64,000 nucleotides of DNA from Tupaia tana (GCA_026018925.1 JAKSZU010000005.1:81953398-82017397); one strand, 5' to 3'; counted from the stretch's first letter, positions 11,218 through 22,620 are shown. The notes: generated by a model from the letters alone, not told the origin. Program-made: numbers and translations.

Positions 11218-12079
11218 AGTACCACTGTTTGGGATGCTAGAAGCTTTACGGGAGGCCTGGGTTGGGTTTCAGACCACCTGAGTACAAATGAGCCTAAATA
11301 ATATAACAAGTTTTGTGACCATTAACCACTACTTCATTGTAAAAGCCTCATAGAAAATCTGTGTGGGGTAGGAGACAGGACCTCTAAAGATATAGGCCGA
11401 AAATGGAATCACATGATGGTTATGTTTTAAGATGGAGACACAACAGCTCAGTAGCAGTACAAGAAATGGCTTGCAGAAGTGTCTCATTGATTCCTCTAAC
11501 AAAAGACTCTTTCCCTCATCCCATCATATTCCAGGATGAAGGTAATGGTCTTTTATGGCCCAAAGCTTTTAGACAAAGAAATTCTCCTGACCAATGTGTC
11601 CACAACCAAAGTTAGGAGAAATAACCACCGACATCTAAAATGTAACCCCTACCAGAAGGGCAACACATGTACAACCTCTTCCTGAGAACAAACCTAAAGT
11701 CTTTCTGACCAAGATAAAAACTCTTCACCTCAGTACCCCTTTTGCAAACCATTTTCCAGGACCCAATCCCTGCCTGGGAGCTCTGTTCTATCCTTCAGTA
11801 AAGTTCACTTTACTATCCATTCCCTGTGTCCACATCTCTATTTCCTTGTGAGTGTGTGACAAAGAATTGGGTTTGCTGTTCCTGTATTGAGTATTGGGCC
11901 AATGAACCCCGACTTCCTGCATCAGTTGCACATATGCCCATAATCCTATCTGAGAGGCTGGGGCAAGAGGATTACAACACAGTGAGACACTGTCAAAAAT
12001 ATTTTCCCCCCTTTCTCTCTATTTCTCTCTCTGTCACTCCTTCTCACTGTCTCATAAAAGAAAATAAAAAGCTACTCTT
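11218..12079 (+). repeat. Composite (tRNA + Alu-like) SINE apparently split by an LTR
   Basis: The head (11,218-11,285: GGATGCTAGAAGCTTTACGG...GGGTTGGGTTTCAG) matches the heads at 4,205 and 49,575. After the LTR, 11,925-12,079 supplies the Alu-like part (CATATGCCCATAATCC, GAGAGGCTGGGGCAAGAGG, CAGTGAGACACTGTC) and a CT-rich, A-rich end. The 11,286-11,361 stretch between head and LTR is unassigned. Confidence 0.55.
11362..11924 (+). mobile_element. Solo LTR, same family as 57,574-58,080
   Basis: Begins TGTGGGGTAGGAGAC and ends ACTTCCTGCATCA. The 3' 200 bp aligns with the 57.6-kb LTR: AAAACTCTTCACCTCAGT, ATTTTCCAGGACCCA, CCCTGCCTGGGAGCTCTG, then CTTCCTGCATCA. A TATA-like GATAAAAAC is near 11,713. 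No internal retroviral sequence adjoins it. Confidence 0.72.
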
Positions 12080-12216
12080 CATTATATGAAGTTTTAAATT
12101 TTGCATTAGATCAATGAAATTGTAAATCAGATATATTTTTACATTTTATCATTCCATGTGTTTCAAATATTTTCTGTGATGGTGCTAGAGTTATTTTAAG
12201 AATTAACATGATTTCA

Positions 12217-12485
12217 GGGCAAGCAGGTGGCACAGTGGTTAAGGTGCTGGATCCCCACGGCCAACTCTGCAGTTTGAGTCATGGATCCAGTGGCTTGAAA
12301 AACACTCTGGGCGCATGTATTTGTGCTTATAAATCTGGGAGGAGAATGAGAGTGGAATCCAGAATGGCCATCCCCCTAAGAGGTGACTTCTCACTTTCCT
12401 TTTCTCTTTCTGATGAGTATTCATGTTCCATGGGAAAAAAAAAAAATCTAAATAAGTAAATAGATAAATAAATAAATAATTATAT
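12217..12485 (+). repeat. tRNA-derived SINE
   Basis: GGGCAAGCAGGTGGCACAGTGG start, GGTTAAGGTGCTGGATCCC, body TGGGCGCATGTATTTG, tail expanded to (AAAT)n. Confidence 0.9.
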
Positions 12486-12643
12486 TACAACAAATAAGAC
12501 TCAAGATTGTCCTTCTGATCCTTTACATTTGGTCACAAAACCTAAAAGATAAATGTGGTTGTTTAAAACTTGTTTTAACTTGTTTATGCCACTTCTAAAA
12601 AGCCTAAGATAGTTTAGACATTTTGCAAAAACACTTATCACTT

Positions 12644-12875
12644 GGCCAGCCTGTGGTCTGGTAGGCAAGGTGGCTGGATCCCACATGACTGATCTCACAG
12701 TCTGAATCGCAGACCAGAGTCTTGAAAAACATGCTGGATACATGTACATACATGCCTAAAATCTTAAAGAGAAGGGGAAATGGAGGGGAAGGGATTGTAT
12801 TGTCTTGATTCTTTTAAGGGGTGCTTACTCACTTTCTCTCTCATTGGTAAACACAAGTGCTCTCTGGCAATTTTT
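12644..12875 (+). repeat. tRNA-derived SINE
   Basis: GGCCAGCCTGTGGTCTGG start, GGTGGCTGGATCCCACATGAC, TACATGTACATACATGCC, 3' end CAAGTGCTCTCTGGCAA. Confidence 0.85.
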
Positions 12876-13225
12876 GTTTTTTCTTACATTCTCTTAAAAT
12901 TGAACAAAATAAACCCAAACGCTCATTAGTAACAGGACATGAGAAACTGAGCTGGAGTTATGCTTTTCCTTCTTTAAAAATTAAACCATACTAAATATAG
13001 ATGATTTTGAAGTAAATGCTGTAATCCCTCCAAACAAACTAGTTGTTGCCATACTTGTGATGTGTATGTTTATAAGAATATGTAGGCTCTTAAAACAATT
13101 GGAATTCTCATGCTTTTTTTTTTTTCCAGATCATGAAATGATGCTTGATTGGGTCTTGCAATCTCTTTTTTATAAGACTTTTTGTTTGCTTGCATGCACC
13201 AATCTATATTCTGTTCTTTAGAATT

Positions 13226-13396
13226 ATTTCATTTCATTTCATTTATTATCATCATTATTATTTGTTTAATTTGACCAGAGAGAGATAGAGAGAGAGAAAG
13301 GGAAAGTAGGAAAGCAAGCCCCAGGTCCAGAACTCAGACCATGGACAGCCATTTGGGAGTCTAGCGCCTTGCCAATTCTGCCACTTGCTGACCCCA
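13226..13396 (-). repeat. tRNA-derived SINE, short subfamily
   Basis: Read in reverse: GGGGTCAGCAAGTGGCAG, GGCGCTAGACTCCC, then GACCTGGGGCTTG joined directly to CTTTCCTACTTTCCC and ending TGGTCAAATTAAAC. It has no middle body. Confidence 0.85.
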
Positions 13397-15139
13397 TCTA
13401 TCTATATTCTTGACAAACAACCTTTTGTTTCTCTCCTGTCTTCTTTGTTTCTACAAAAATGACCTTAAACACTGTCATTTCAAAACACTAGCAACAGGTT
13501 ACTGGAACCTGTGTTTCCCAGCACTACATCATAAAACTTGGCATTGAATAATCTCTTTGCTTGCTTGAGAAGCTCTTATCAGACGGTTTTTTATTACAGG
13601 TAGATATAATAGACCGTAGAAATGTTAATAATAATGATAATAATAGTATGTCAATGTGGGTTAGGTATAGTTCCATTTTTCACTCACCTCCATGTCCTTG
13701 TTTAGTAGTATGATTTCTATAGGCATCAGAATACCCACTGATGCTAAACTGAGGAACAATGAGAAAATTCATATTTCTTTTCATCTTCTATTCAAGACAC
13801 ACACTATCTAACACTTCCTTTTCAAGGACGATATTTAGTATGCTCTCTGATACCAAAAATTTGCTAGAGGCCTTCATTTTTTTCTTCTTTTATGTAAAAA
13901 GGATTTGAGGTTCTCTTATTGGTGACTATTTGATTTACAGATTAGTTGTACCATGGCCTGAACAACTGTGAGCAGGTTGCAAGATACTGTAAACTTTCAG
14001 TCACCTGGGAAAGGTGAGAAACTGGAGATTAGGTGCATAAAGTATCTTTGAGAAGAGAAGTTAAAAATGTCATGCCATGAAGTTTAGAGAGAGATGTCTA
14101 AATATTTTATAATATTTTAGTACTTATTATATAGTTTTAATCTATATATTGTATGACAAAGAAAGGGAGAAATAAGAAGAGATACAGAGATGAAGAGAGA
14201 AATTCTCTCTGTGTACTCTCGGTTTTCTAAGAACCTAGATAATTTGCTATAGGTACAAAACAAATTTAGTGATATCAGGTTTACTGGTTTAATTAGAATT
14301 TGGAAGAACTTGAAAGTTGGTCTCACATTATCTTATTTGGGCTAATCACATATTCTCTTTGATTCCTTTAACAATCTTAAAAATGCAGTGACACACGAGA
14401 GTATATCTTAAGGATTTGAAGAAGAATTTTGTGTATCCATAAACTATTGTGAACTAGGAAGGATAATCATAGAATTCCTCCCTGGATAAGAGAAATTTAC
14501 AATAGAGGAAAGACTACAACATCTATATAAGAAGCAATTTCGTAGATACAGAATGCAGACAAAAGTAAATAAGTAAAAGTAACAGGAATTAGGAAGATGA
14601 TCTTAATAATTTGTGATGCTCATCAGTGGAACTTATGCATTTTGCATTTTGAACTAATATACTAAAAATTGTCAAGCTTATGCAGTGAATGGCAAATCAA
14701 GCTGCATTTTTAACTAAAGACTTATATGCACCATGTATATATGCATTCATACATTTATATATACACATACACATGTATTTGTGCATGTGTGTATGTGTGT
14801 GTGTGTGTGTGTTTATCAACAAAAGATATTTATAATTTCTTGGGTATTGTCCAGGCAGGATTCCTTCTTTGAACAGGTCAGTTTGGTCTTATGTTGGCTC
14901 TTATTTTGGTTCTGATCTCTTTGATTCAGAAAGTGATGTTCTGAAGAAAACCAGTCTCTTCATACTCCCACAAGCACATCTCCAAATCTGTCAAGCACAG
15001 ATGTATGATGATTTCACTCTAATATCCAATATCAGATCCCATTGTTATTCTAAGCCTCTTTAGAAAGGAAACCATAATAACTATAATTTTACTTGAATGT
15101 AACTTGATTGAAATAAGGGATGTACATATCCGTACCTCT
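13397..15139. other. AT-rich sequence, no gene; (TG)n at 14,785-14,812
   Basis: No open frame or named repeat. ATA-type short repeats lie at 13,627-13,648. The TG run sits within alternating CA/TA sequence. Confidence 0.4.
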
Positions 15140-15600
15140 CTTGAATATACCAAGATCTTTTTGCTTTAGGCCTTGCATTGCTCTTCTCTCTATCTGGATT
15201 GCCTAATCTCTCGCCATTCATGTACTGGGCTCTTTCACAGATGCCTGCCTGGCCTTTAGCATTCCCCCTGAAATGATATAATATTATTTTATTGTATTTC
15301 ATTCCAATACAACCACCTGAAATATATTTTTAATTTATTTGTTTGACTCATTCACAGAAATCTTCTTGACCTATACTACCACCTCTGAAATTATTATATC
15401 ACTTTGTCATATTTTATGAACATATGGCAACCTGAAAGATTTTATTAATTTGTTCATTTAAGTATTGTCTGTCTTCAAGATTGCATACAAATTCTAGGGC
15501 CCCCTATTCCTTTTCAATGCTCTAAAGCATGGTACAGTGCAGGGAAAGGTAAGTGCTCAGAATCATCACTTGAATGAAGAAAACTCAATGCATAGAATGA
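15140..15600 (+). mobile_element. L2 LINE 3' end (ancient)
   Basis: Order of landmarks matches the L2 3' end: TTGCATTGCTCTTCTCTC with TCTGGATTGCC, 'tgtctgtcttcaagattg', GGTACAGTGCAGGGAAAGGTAAGTGCTCAG-type text (ancestral 'acagtgcctggcacat...gctca') and TTGAATGAA at the end. Confidence 0.72.
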
Positions 15601-15746
15601 TCAGCACATAATTAGCATAAATTGCTCAGTAAAACTTCTTTAAAGAGAAATTTTTATCATTTATAGTATCACATATTAGGAGCTTATTTCACAGTAAATG
15701 TTTGACTTTTTTGCAGAGCTTCTTCTAGGAATCTGAAGTAGGATTA

Positions 15747-15994
15747 TTTTTTTTAAGAGCGATTTTTGCTATACGTTTCATTAGCTCTCCAAAGAGACAG
15801 AGAAAGCGAAAGTGAGAAATCACTCCCCAAGAGAATGATCATGCCCCAATCCTGTCCCCTCCATTCTCCTCTTGTGATTTTGGGCATGCAGACATGCCTA
15901 GTGTGAGTTTCAAGCTGCTACATCTGGGGGACTAGAACTGTGGTCAACCATGTGACAGTCCAACACCTTAACCACTTTGCCATCTACTGGTCCC
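15747..15994 (-). repeat. tRNA-derived SINE
   Basis: T-rich start, GCTATACGTTTCATTAGCTCTCC, GAGAAATCACTCCCC, CTCCATTCTCCTCTTG, ending CCATCTACTGGTCCC. Confidence 0.92.
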
Positions 15995-16699
15995 ATAAAA
16001 TAGGAATTTCAAATAACAATAAACAAATAAGTGTATTACTTATTTACCCCCAAAGTAACACATTCCAATCCTACACACTTATCTTTACTTATAAAAGTTT
16101 ATTCTGTGTGGAAAAATGTGAGAATTTTTCTAATCAGCTGAAACTTGTTCTGCAGAAGATCTATCAAGGTAAATTTGTTTCAGTGAATGAGAAGTAAAGT
16201 TATCAGACAATCTTTCTATGATTGAGAATTAAGTCAACTCTGCATACTAAATTGATAGCAAGTTATCTTAACCAACTTGCTTTGGATAATACTTCTCTGT
16301 ACATCTAAAAAAAAAAAAAAAAACTATTCATGTTCTTTTTATATAACATTTTTCCCCAAAAGTAGATGTAGATTTTAAAAGATAAACTCATCTCAAATTC
16401 AACCAAAAATTAACTATTAATTTTTCATCTCTTTTTGTGTTAAGAGCTTACAAATATTGAGACATTTTGCAAACTAGAGAGTACCAATCCTTTTCTTAAC
16501 ATCTTCAATATTTTTTCATTATTCATGGAATAGAGCTCAAACATTATCATCATACACAAGACTAGCAATATCCCTCTTGACTAGCTTTAGAGCTTCATCA
16601 CTTGGCATAGTGACTTCCCTCCAATATCCAACCCCACTCAATTCCATTCATACTGAAAAATGTCAAGGTACATGACTATATGGCATAGTTTTTTCACCT

Positions 16700-16815
16700 C
16701 TATCTAGATTTCATTCTAGCAAAAATAACTTTTACTCCTCAACTATTCATCCTTCAGGTCTTAGGTCAAACCAACCCTCATCTTTGAAGGATTCCCCAAC
16801 TGCTTTTTGTTTCTG
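16700..16815 (+). mobile_element. L2 LINE fragment
   Basis: ACTATTCATCCTTCAGGTC, then 'ttaggtcaaa' and GGATTCCCCAAC, match the L2 stretch 'ctcatccttcaggtctcagctcaaa...ccttccctgacc'. Flanks at 15,995-16,699 and 16,816-17,044 hold nothing else I can assign. Confidence 0.6.
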
Positions 16816-17591
16816 CTTATGATTTAGGACTTTAGAGAAATTGAGGTGAATTTAATTGTATATAAGTTTATGTCCCTTAACTTCATGAAACCTTGAAAAA
16901 CAAAGAATATGTCCTGTTATTGATTGAATGCTGAAATGTAATGTATTTAAAAGTGAAGTAGAAAGAAAAATCTAAGCATTGTGCAGAACCACAAAGCTCT
17001 CAAATTAGAAAAATAAATCTTGAGTAAAAAGAACAAAGTTGAAGACATTCCACTATTGAATTTTTAAATGTATTTCAAAGACATAGTAGTGGGAACAGTA
17101 TGGTATTGGCAGGAAAATGGGCACATTGACCAATAGAACCGGATATATCTCCCAGAAATAAGCCGAAATCTACAGTAAATTTATTTTAGAGAAGGCATAC
17201 TACACTTGGGGAAAGGGCAACCTCTTCAATGAAGTTGTTGAGAAAGCTAGATATCTACATACAGAAGAATAAAAATAGATCCTTACCTTATCCCCCATAA
17301 AAGTGAACTCAAACTGGATTAATGACTTAGACACAAGACTATATACTATCAAACTACTTGAACAAAAGCAAAGGAGAAAAGCTCTATGACATTGGTCTGA
17401 GTGAAGAATTCTCAAATATGAACCTAAGAGCCACAAATACTGAAAGCAAAAAACAGTCAAATGAATTTGCATTTAATCTGAGACTTCTACACAGAAAAGA
17501 AACAATTAATAAAGCAAGGAGGCAGATTAGGAAAAATATTCACAAATTGTGCATAAGGTAAGGAATTAATATTTAAAATATTCAAAGAACT

Positions 17592-17858
17592 GGGACCAGC
17601 AGTTAGCGTAATGGCTATGTCGCTGGACTCTCACGTAGTCGACCGCGGTTCGAGTCCCGGACCCGGTGGCTTAAACTCACACCGGTTATGTGTGTGTGCG
17701 TGCCCAAGATCCCAAGAGGAGAATGGAGGAGAAGGGATGCGGTGTGGCCAGACATCCTGGGGGGTGATTTCTTGCTTTCTGTCTCTCTGTCTCTCTCTCT
17801 GTCTGTCTGGCGAGCGCACACGCCCTATAGCAAAAGCCTCTCCAAAAAAAGAAAAAAG
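17592..17858 (+). repeat. tRNA-derived SINE, long form, among the best preserved copies
   Basis: This is close to the inferred consensus from GGGACCAGCAGTTAGCG to CCCTATAGCAAAAGCCTCTCC plus A tail. Flanking direct repeats AATATTCAAAGAACT and AATATTCAAAGTACT (one mismatch) lie in L1 sequence on either side. It has high CpG content and intact promoter boxes, so it is probably young. Confidence 0.95.
17604..17657 (+). promoter_or_regulatory. Internal RNA polymerase III promoter of the SINE (A and B boxes)
   Basis: TAGCGTAATGG at 17,604-17,614 fits the A-box pattern and GGTTCGAGTCC at 17,647-17,657 is a perfect B box. The spacing is about 32 bp. Most other copies in the window have at least one B-box change, so this copy is one of the few that could still be transcribed. 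Confidence 0.75.
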
Positions 17859-18599
17859 AAATATTCAAAGTACTCAAACTACTCAATATCAAGAAAAAAA
17901 AACATTAAGAATGGGTAAAGGGCTTGAGTAGGTATTTTTTAAAAGAAGACATACAAATGGCCAGCAGGTATGAGAAATGATCAGTATCTCTGATTATCAG
18001 AAAAATGCATATTAAAATTACAATGAAAGATTAATTCATACTTTTCAAATTGGCTATTATCAAAGAGATAAAATGTAACAAGTCTTCATGAGGATGTGGA
18101 GAACAGTGAATTTAAACACTATTGCTAGTATGGTACATCAGTGCAACCGTTTTGGAAAATAGTATAGAAGTTCCTAAAGAAACAAAAAGTATAATTACTA
18201 CATGATCCAGCAATCCCACTACTCAGTATGTACCCAAGGGAATTGAAATAAGTGTGCTGAAGAAATATTTACTCTCCTATATTCATTGTAGCATAATCCA
18301 CAATACCTAAAATAAGAAAACCAACTATGTGTCCATCAATGAATAGATGGTTTTTTTAAATGTGGCATACATGCACACAAACAAAAAAAAACATTATTTG
18401 TCATATAAACTTAGGCATTCTACCACTTACAATACAGATAAACCTAGAAGGCATTATGGTAAGTGAAAGTATAGAAGGATAAATTCTGCATAATTTCACT
18501 TATAACTGAAATTTTTAAAAGTTAAATTCATAGAAGCAAAGCCCAGAGGTTTGGAAGACAGGGAAGGGAGAGAGAGCAGCCAATGGGTACAAAGTTACA

Positions 18600-18863
18600 C
18601 TAGTAGGACACTGGTTAAATGTTTATCTGCAGTCAGATTTCACTTGACCAACTGCTGTTCCAATCCTGGACCTAGTGGCTCAATAAACACATCAAGCACA
18701 TACGTGTGCAGATGCGGTTGTCCTCAGAATCCTGAAGAGTGAAGAAATAGAACAAAAAGGATTGCCATGTGATGCAGTACGACTACATTTCAATGAGGGT
18801 TTATTTTTCTTTTTCTCTTTTACTGGCATGTGCACATGTTCTTTGGCAATTAAAGCAAATATA
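18600..18863 (+). repeat. tRNA-derived SINE, diverged, in L1
   Basis: Head GGACACTGGTTAAATG, GTTCCAATCCTGGACCTAGTGG, body ACACATCAAGCACATACG, 3' GGCATGTGCACATGTTCTTTGGC. Confidence 0.75.
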
Positions 18864-18891
18864 ATGTTAGAGTTAGATAAAAGGAAATATA

Positions 18892-19180
18892 GGGACCAGA
18901 AGTTGGCGTAATGGCTGTCACTGCACTCCCATGTAGTCAACCGCAGTTCGAGTCTCGGATCCAGTGGCTTAAACTCACGCTGGGTGCATGTGCATGCGTG
19001 CCCAAGATCCTGAGAGGAGAATGTAAGACAAGGAATTGTGGCGTGGCCATCCCCCCTGGAGGGCAATTTCTCGCTTTCTGTCTCTCTCTGTCTTTCTGGT
19101 GAGCACACACTCCCTATAGCAAAAACTTCTCCAAAAAATAAAGAAAGGAAAAAAAATTAAAAATGTAAAATAAATAAAGA
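18892..19180 (+). repeat. tRNA-derived SINE in L1
   Basis: GGGACCAGAAGTTGGCGTAATGG, B-box relative AGTTCGAGTCT, CCATCCCCCCTGGAGG, ending TCCCTATAGCAAAAACTTCTCC. A short direct repeat around AAGGAAATATA / AAAGAAATATG flanks it. Confidence 0.92.
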
Positions 19181-19419
19181 AATATGTTCTGATGTTCTGT
19201 TGTACAGCATGGTGATTACAGTTAAAAATAATGTATGTTTCAAAAGAGCTAAAAGAGTATTTTAAATGTTAGTATCACAAATAAATTATAAATACTTAAG
19301 ATGATAGATATGCTAAATAGCCTGATTCGATCACTCTACAATGTGTATGTGTATTAACACATCGTGATGTGCTACATAAATATATACCACTATTATTTCT
19401 CAATTAAAAAGTAGATGGT

Positions 19420-19644
19420 GGGGCCAGCCAAGTGATGTAGTTAAGGCAACTGGATCCCACATTGCTGACTGCATGGTTTAAATCCTGGACATAGGAGTCT
19501 GAAATACACTCTGGGTGTCTGTGTATGCATGCCCCAAATCTCAAGAACAGAATAGAGGATTGTGGCATGGTCATCCTCCTTATGAGATGGTTTCTATCTC
19601 TTTCTCTCTGATGAGTAAACATATCTGCCTGATGTCAAATAAAG
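19420..19644 (+). repeat. tRNA-derived SINE at the L1 tail
   Basis: GGGGCCAGCCAAGTGATG start. Flanked by AAAAGTAGATGGT (19,408-19,420) and AAAAGTAGAAGGT (19,645-19,657), placing the insertion at the end of the 17-kb L1. Confidence 0.85.
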
Positions 19645-19724
19645 AAAAGTAGAAGGTACATAGGGAAGGGCTCAAAGAAGAAATATGTAACAGATACAAG
19701 CATGTGAAGTTTTCTGTTAAAAAC

Positions 19725-19860
19725 TATGTGTACGGTATTATTCTTAATTTGATTATCACGTACTGCATGCATGCTGTGAAAAATCATAGTATGAACTTTA
19801 GAGATGTATGACAATTAAATGTGAATAAGAAATCATAAAATAAAAATATACAACTTAAAA
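19725..19860 (+). mobile_element. Possible L1 3'-terminal fragment
   Basis: ACTGCATGCATGCTGTG, 'gacaattaaatgtgaataag' and 'aaatcataaaataaaa' resemble the L1 3' tails at 25,885 and 42,500. Confidence 0.45.
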
Positions 19861-19943
19861 GAGCTAGTATACGAATAGTAATAAAATAATTGAATTGTTA
19901 ATAACAAAGTATTTTGTATATTATCAAAAAATTATCAAAAGTA

Positions 19944-20124
19944 GCAACCAGCAGGTGGCGTGGCGGTTAAGGCGCTGGACACTCCCACATGGCCGACCAC
20001 GGTTTGAATCCTGGACCTGGTGGCTTGCTTTCTCACTTTCCTCTCTCTCTCTCTCTCTGTGTCTCTCTCTGGTCAAATTAAAATGAAGGAATGAATGAAT
20101 GAATAAATAAATAAATCTTTTAAA
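19944..20124 (+). repeat. tRNA-derived SINE, short subfamily
   Basis: CAACCAGCAGGTGGCGTGGCGG, then GGTGGCTTG joined to CTTTCTCACTTTCC, TGGTCAAATTAAAATG and an AATG/AAAT tail. A good target duplication, AAAAAATTATCAAAAGTA, lies at about 19,926 and about 20,123. Confidence 0.93.
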
Positions 20125-20165
20125 AAATTATCAAAAGTAAACAAAGTTGTCATATCCCACAATGA

Positions 20166-20411
20166 CAGGATCAGCAGGTATCATGTGGGTTAAGGCACTG
20201 GACTCCCACATGGCTGCAGTGATTTGAGCCCCAGACCCAGTGGCTTGAAAAATCACGCTGGGCAAGTGCATGTGCATGCCCAAAATCCTAAGAGGAAAAT
20301 GGAGGAAAAGGGATTGTTGCATGGCCAGTCCTCCAAGGGATAATTTCTCACTTTCCCTCTCTCTGTCTCTCTTCAAAGAGCACATGTGCCCTATGACAAG
20401 ACAAAAAAAAA
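20166..20411 (+). repeat. tRNA-derived SINE
   Basis: AGGATCAGCAGGTATCATG, GGCACTGGACTCCCACATGG, body GGGCAAGTGCATGTGCATGCCC, end TGCCCTATGACAAGAC. Confidence 0.9.
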
Positions 20412-21186
20412 TTCTATAATGTCAGATTCCATTCCAAACCACTACTACACATAGCTTTTCACAGCAGAAGCTACAAACAAATGATATTTAAAAAATTTAA
20501 AAAGCCCACACAGTCAAGCCCATAACATGGAGTTCCTTCTCAGTGCCTACACAATTTAACTAATCTAGGTGAGAATGAATTAAGAGTGGAATAAAATTAG
20601 CTTCCATTAGAGGACAAAAAAAAAAGGTTTTAATAGATGAATTTCAGTAGATTGGTACTAGGTCTGTAAGAATATAGGTAGACTTTCATTCTCTTAAAGA
20701 TTTATAATTTTTTTTTTAGATCTTTATGTAAGAGAAAAGAAAGAGAAAAAGGCAGAAGTAAGAAAGAGAGACAAAGAGCAAGGAAAATGTACAACCCAAA
20801 TATGAATATCACATATTAATGTAAAATCCAGAAACTCAGAGGAGTACCTAACACAGAGAAATTTATTTGGGAAAGAATTATTATATAAATAAAAATGTAA
20901 GGAAAGTGTTTCTGGTGTCAATTTGGAAGAGAAGCATAAAGAAAAAGTACTTTACAAGTAGTGTTTGGATAAATATTACCGTGCAATATTTATATTAAAT
21001 GTATATTACCAATGTAATATTATCACATGACATTACGATAGAGAGTAATTATGAGTTTACTGAGTAATGAGTTGATCAGATGGCAAGGTTTGGCATGATA
21101 AATAAGAAATTTTTAATAACAGAAATGTATTTATTAAATTAAAGACAATACAATCTACTTTGGTAATCATATTTTGAAGATTAAAT
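20412..21186. other. No gene or named repeat
   Basis: AT-rich. A purine-rich stretch at 20,730-20,790 (GAAAAGAAAGAG...) is the only texture. Confidence 0.4.
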
Positions 21187-21452
21187 CAGCAACAAGCAGT
21201 TAGCATAATGGCTATGTCGCTGGACTCCCACATAGTCGACCGCGGTTCACGTCCCGGACCCGGTGGCTTAGAACTCACGCCGGGCGCATGTGCGTGCGTG
21301 CCCAAGATCCTGAGAGGAAAATGGAGGAGAAGGGATTGGGGCATGGCCATCACCCCTCGGGGGTGATTTCTCGCTTTCTGTCTCTATGTCTCTCTCTGTC
21401 TGTCTGGAGAGCGCACGCGCCCTATAGCAAAAACCTCTCAAAAAAAAAAAGG
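21187..21452 (+). repeat. tRNA-derived SINE, near-consensus body
   Basis: The body ACGCCGGGCGCATGTGCG (from 21,277) and CTCTCTGTCTGTCTGG are near-consensus. The B box is changed to GGTTCACGTCC. The 3' end is GCGCCCTATAGCAAAAACC. A short direct repeat TTAAAT flanks it. Confidence 0.94.
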
Positions 21453-22149
21453 TTAAATGGCAGTTTTTACTATATAGAGATTTCTTTCTCTTTGTCCATA
21501 CACATATTAAATTAAATTCTAGTTACTGACATAAAAATCAAGAGCCCCTCATTTACATGTGAAAATCTTAGAAAAGAAGTCAAGCCTATCTCCATCTGTA
21601 GTTATTGTAAGTACTTATCCTCTCATAGGCAAAGCCAAAAAGGGTCTCCTCATCTGTAAATGAAGTGTGGTTGATCCATTTTTGTGTTAAAATACTAAAA
21701 ATGCACACGTCTCTTTTAACATTATAAGTTGCTTTAAAAATTCTCTGTTTACTTTTGTTTCTGAATTAGGCAAATAGAATCTTACAGAAACATGAAGAAA
21801 TGTTTACTAAATATTCACTTTCAGTTTCCATTATATAAGAAAATGAAGGTATATATTTTTAATATTCATAGAAAAGGCCAGGGATCAATCATATCTTCAT
21901 TTTATTAGCACATGTAAATTAAGATGGTTCTATACTTTGAGCTATCAATGTATTACTTACAGGATACATTTTTCATTGGTATAACACATGAACACAGGGG
22001 AAAGCAAATTTACACTTTGTCTTAGACTTAGAAGAAAACAGTTCATAGCAACTTGTTAATTTTCTGGGAACATCTATCTTAAATATGACAATAAATTTAT
22101 TTTTACATACCAGTGGCTTTGCTATTCTCCACCACTTATTGAATTATGA
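21453..22149. other. No gene; possible MIR remnant near 21,600-21,680
   Basis: 'ctcctcatctgtaaatgaag' (about 21,646) resembles the MIR core 'tctcatctgtaaaatgg', but the flanks do not align well enough to call it. Confidence 0.3.
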
Positions 22150-22620
22150 TACTATTGGTTTTGTAAGGCTGCCATAAGAATATACCACAGACTAAGTGGC
22201 TAAAATGATAAAAATTAATTTTTCTCACAGATCTGGAGTCAGAAGTTCACAATCAAGTTTTGGTATCTTGTGAGGCCTCTGTCTAGCTTACAGATAGATT
22301 TCTTCTCACTGAGTTCTCACATGGCCTTTCCTCTAAGAATTACTTGTCCAGTGACATTCCTCTTGTTTAAAAATACATCAATCATATGAGACTAGGGTCT
22401 AGCTATATGGACATAATCTTGTTTAACCTCTTTAAAAGCCTTGTTTTCACGGTCATATTCTGTTGTGCTAGAAGTCAGTATTTCGGCACACTATGGATTA
22501 GAGGGGACACAATTCAGCCTAAGACATCTGTCCCCTGGCACCTAAAAATCTATGTGTTTTCCTTTCATATGTTAAAACACACTCTGTACTCACAGACTCA
22601 AAAGTTTTAACCCATTTCAA
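22150..22620 (+). mobile_element. Old mammalian interspersed repeat (probably L1M 3' region)
   Basis: Landmarks of a familiar ancient repeat appear in order: TTGTAAGGCTGCCATAAGAA, TACCACAGACTAAGTGGC, CTCACAGATCTGGAGTCAGA, 'ctcacatggcctttcctct', 'gggacacaattcagcc'. I recognise the family but not its exact name. Divergence is high, so it predates the SINEs. Confidence 0.7.

Larger units (their letters stand above)
17045..19419 (+). mobile_element. L1 LINE, ORF2 3' part plus 3' UTR (L1MA-like), interrupted by SINEs
   Basis: The segment reads as L1 ORF2 from about 17,070 ('agtgggaacagtatggtattgg'-like) through 'gatgtggagaacag' (18,093) and 'gatccagcaatcccac' (18,204). From about 19,180 it is an old L1MA-type 3' UTR ('tgctaaatagcctgattcgatca') ending in an A-rich tail near 19,410. 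Many stops show it is inactive. SINEs at 17,592, 18,600 and 18,892 split it, and the L1 text continues after them. Confidence 0.85.

Noticed and set aside
17592-17664. tRNA gene
   Set aside because: A and B boxes are tRNA-like, but the acceptor stem does not pair and the same head repeats dozens of times with a SINE body attached.
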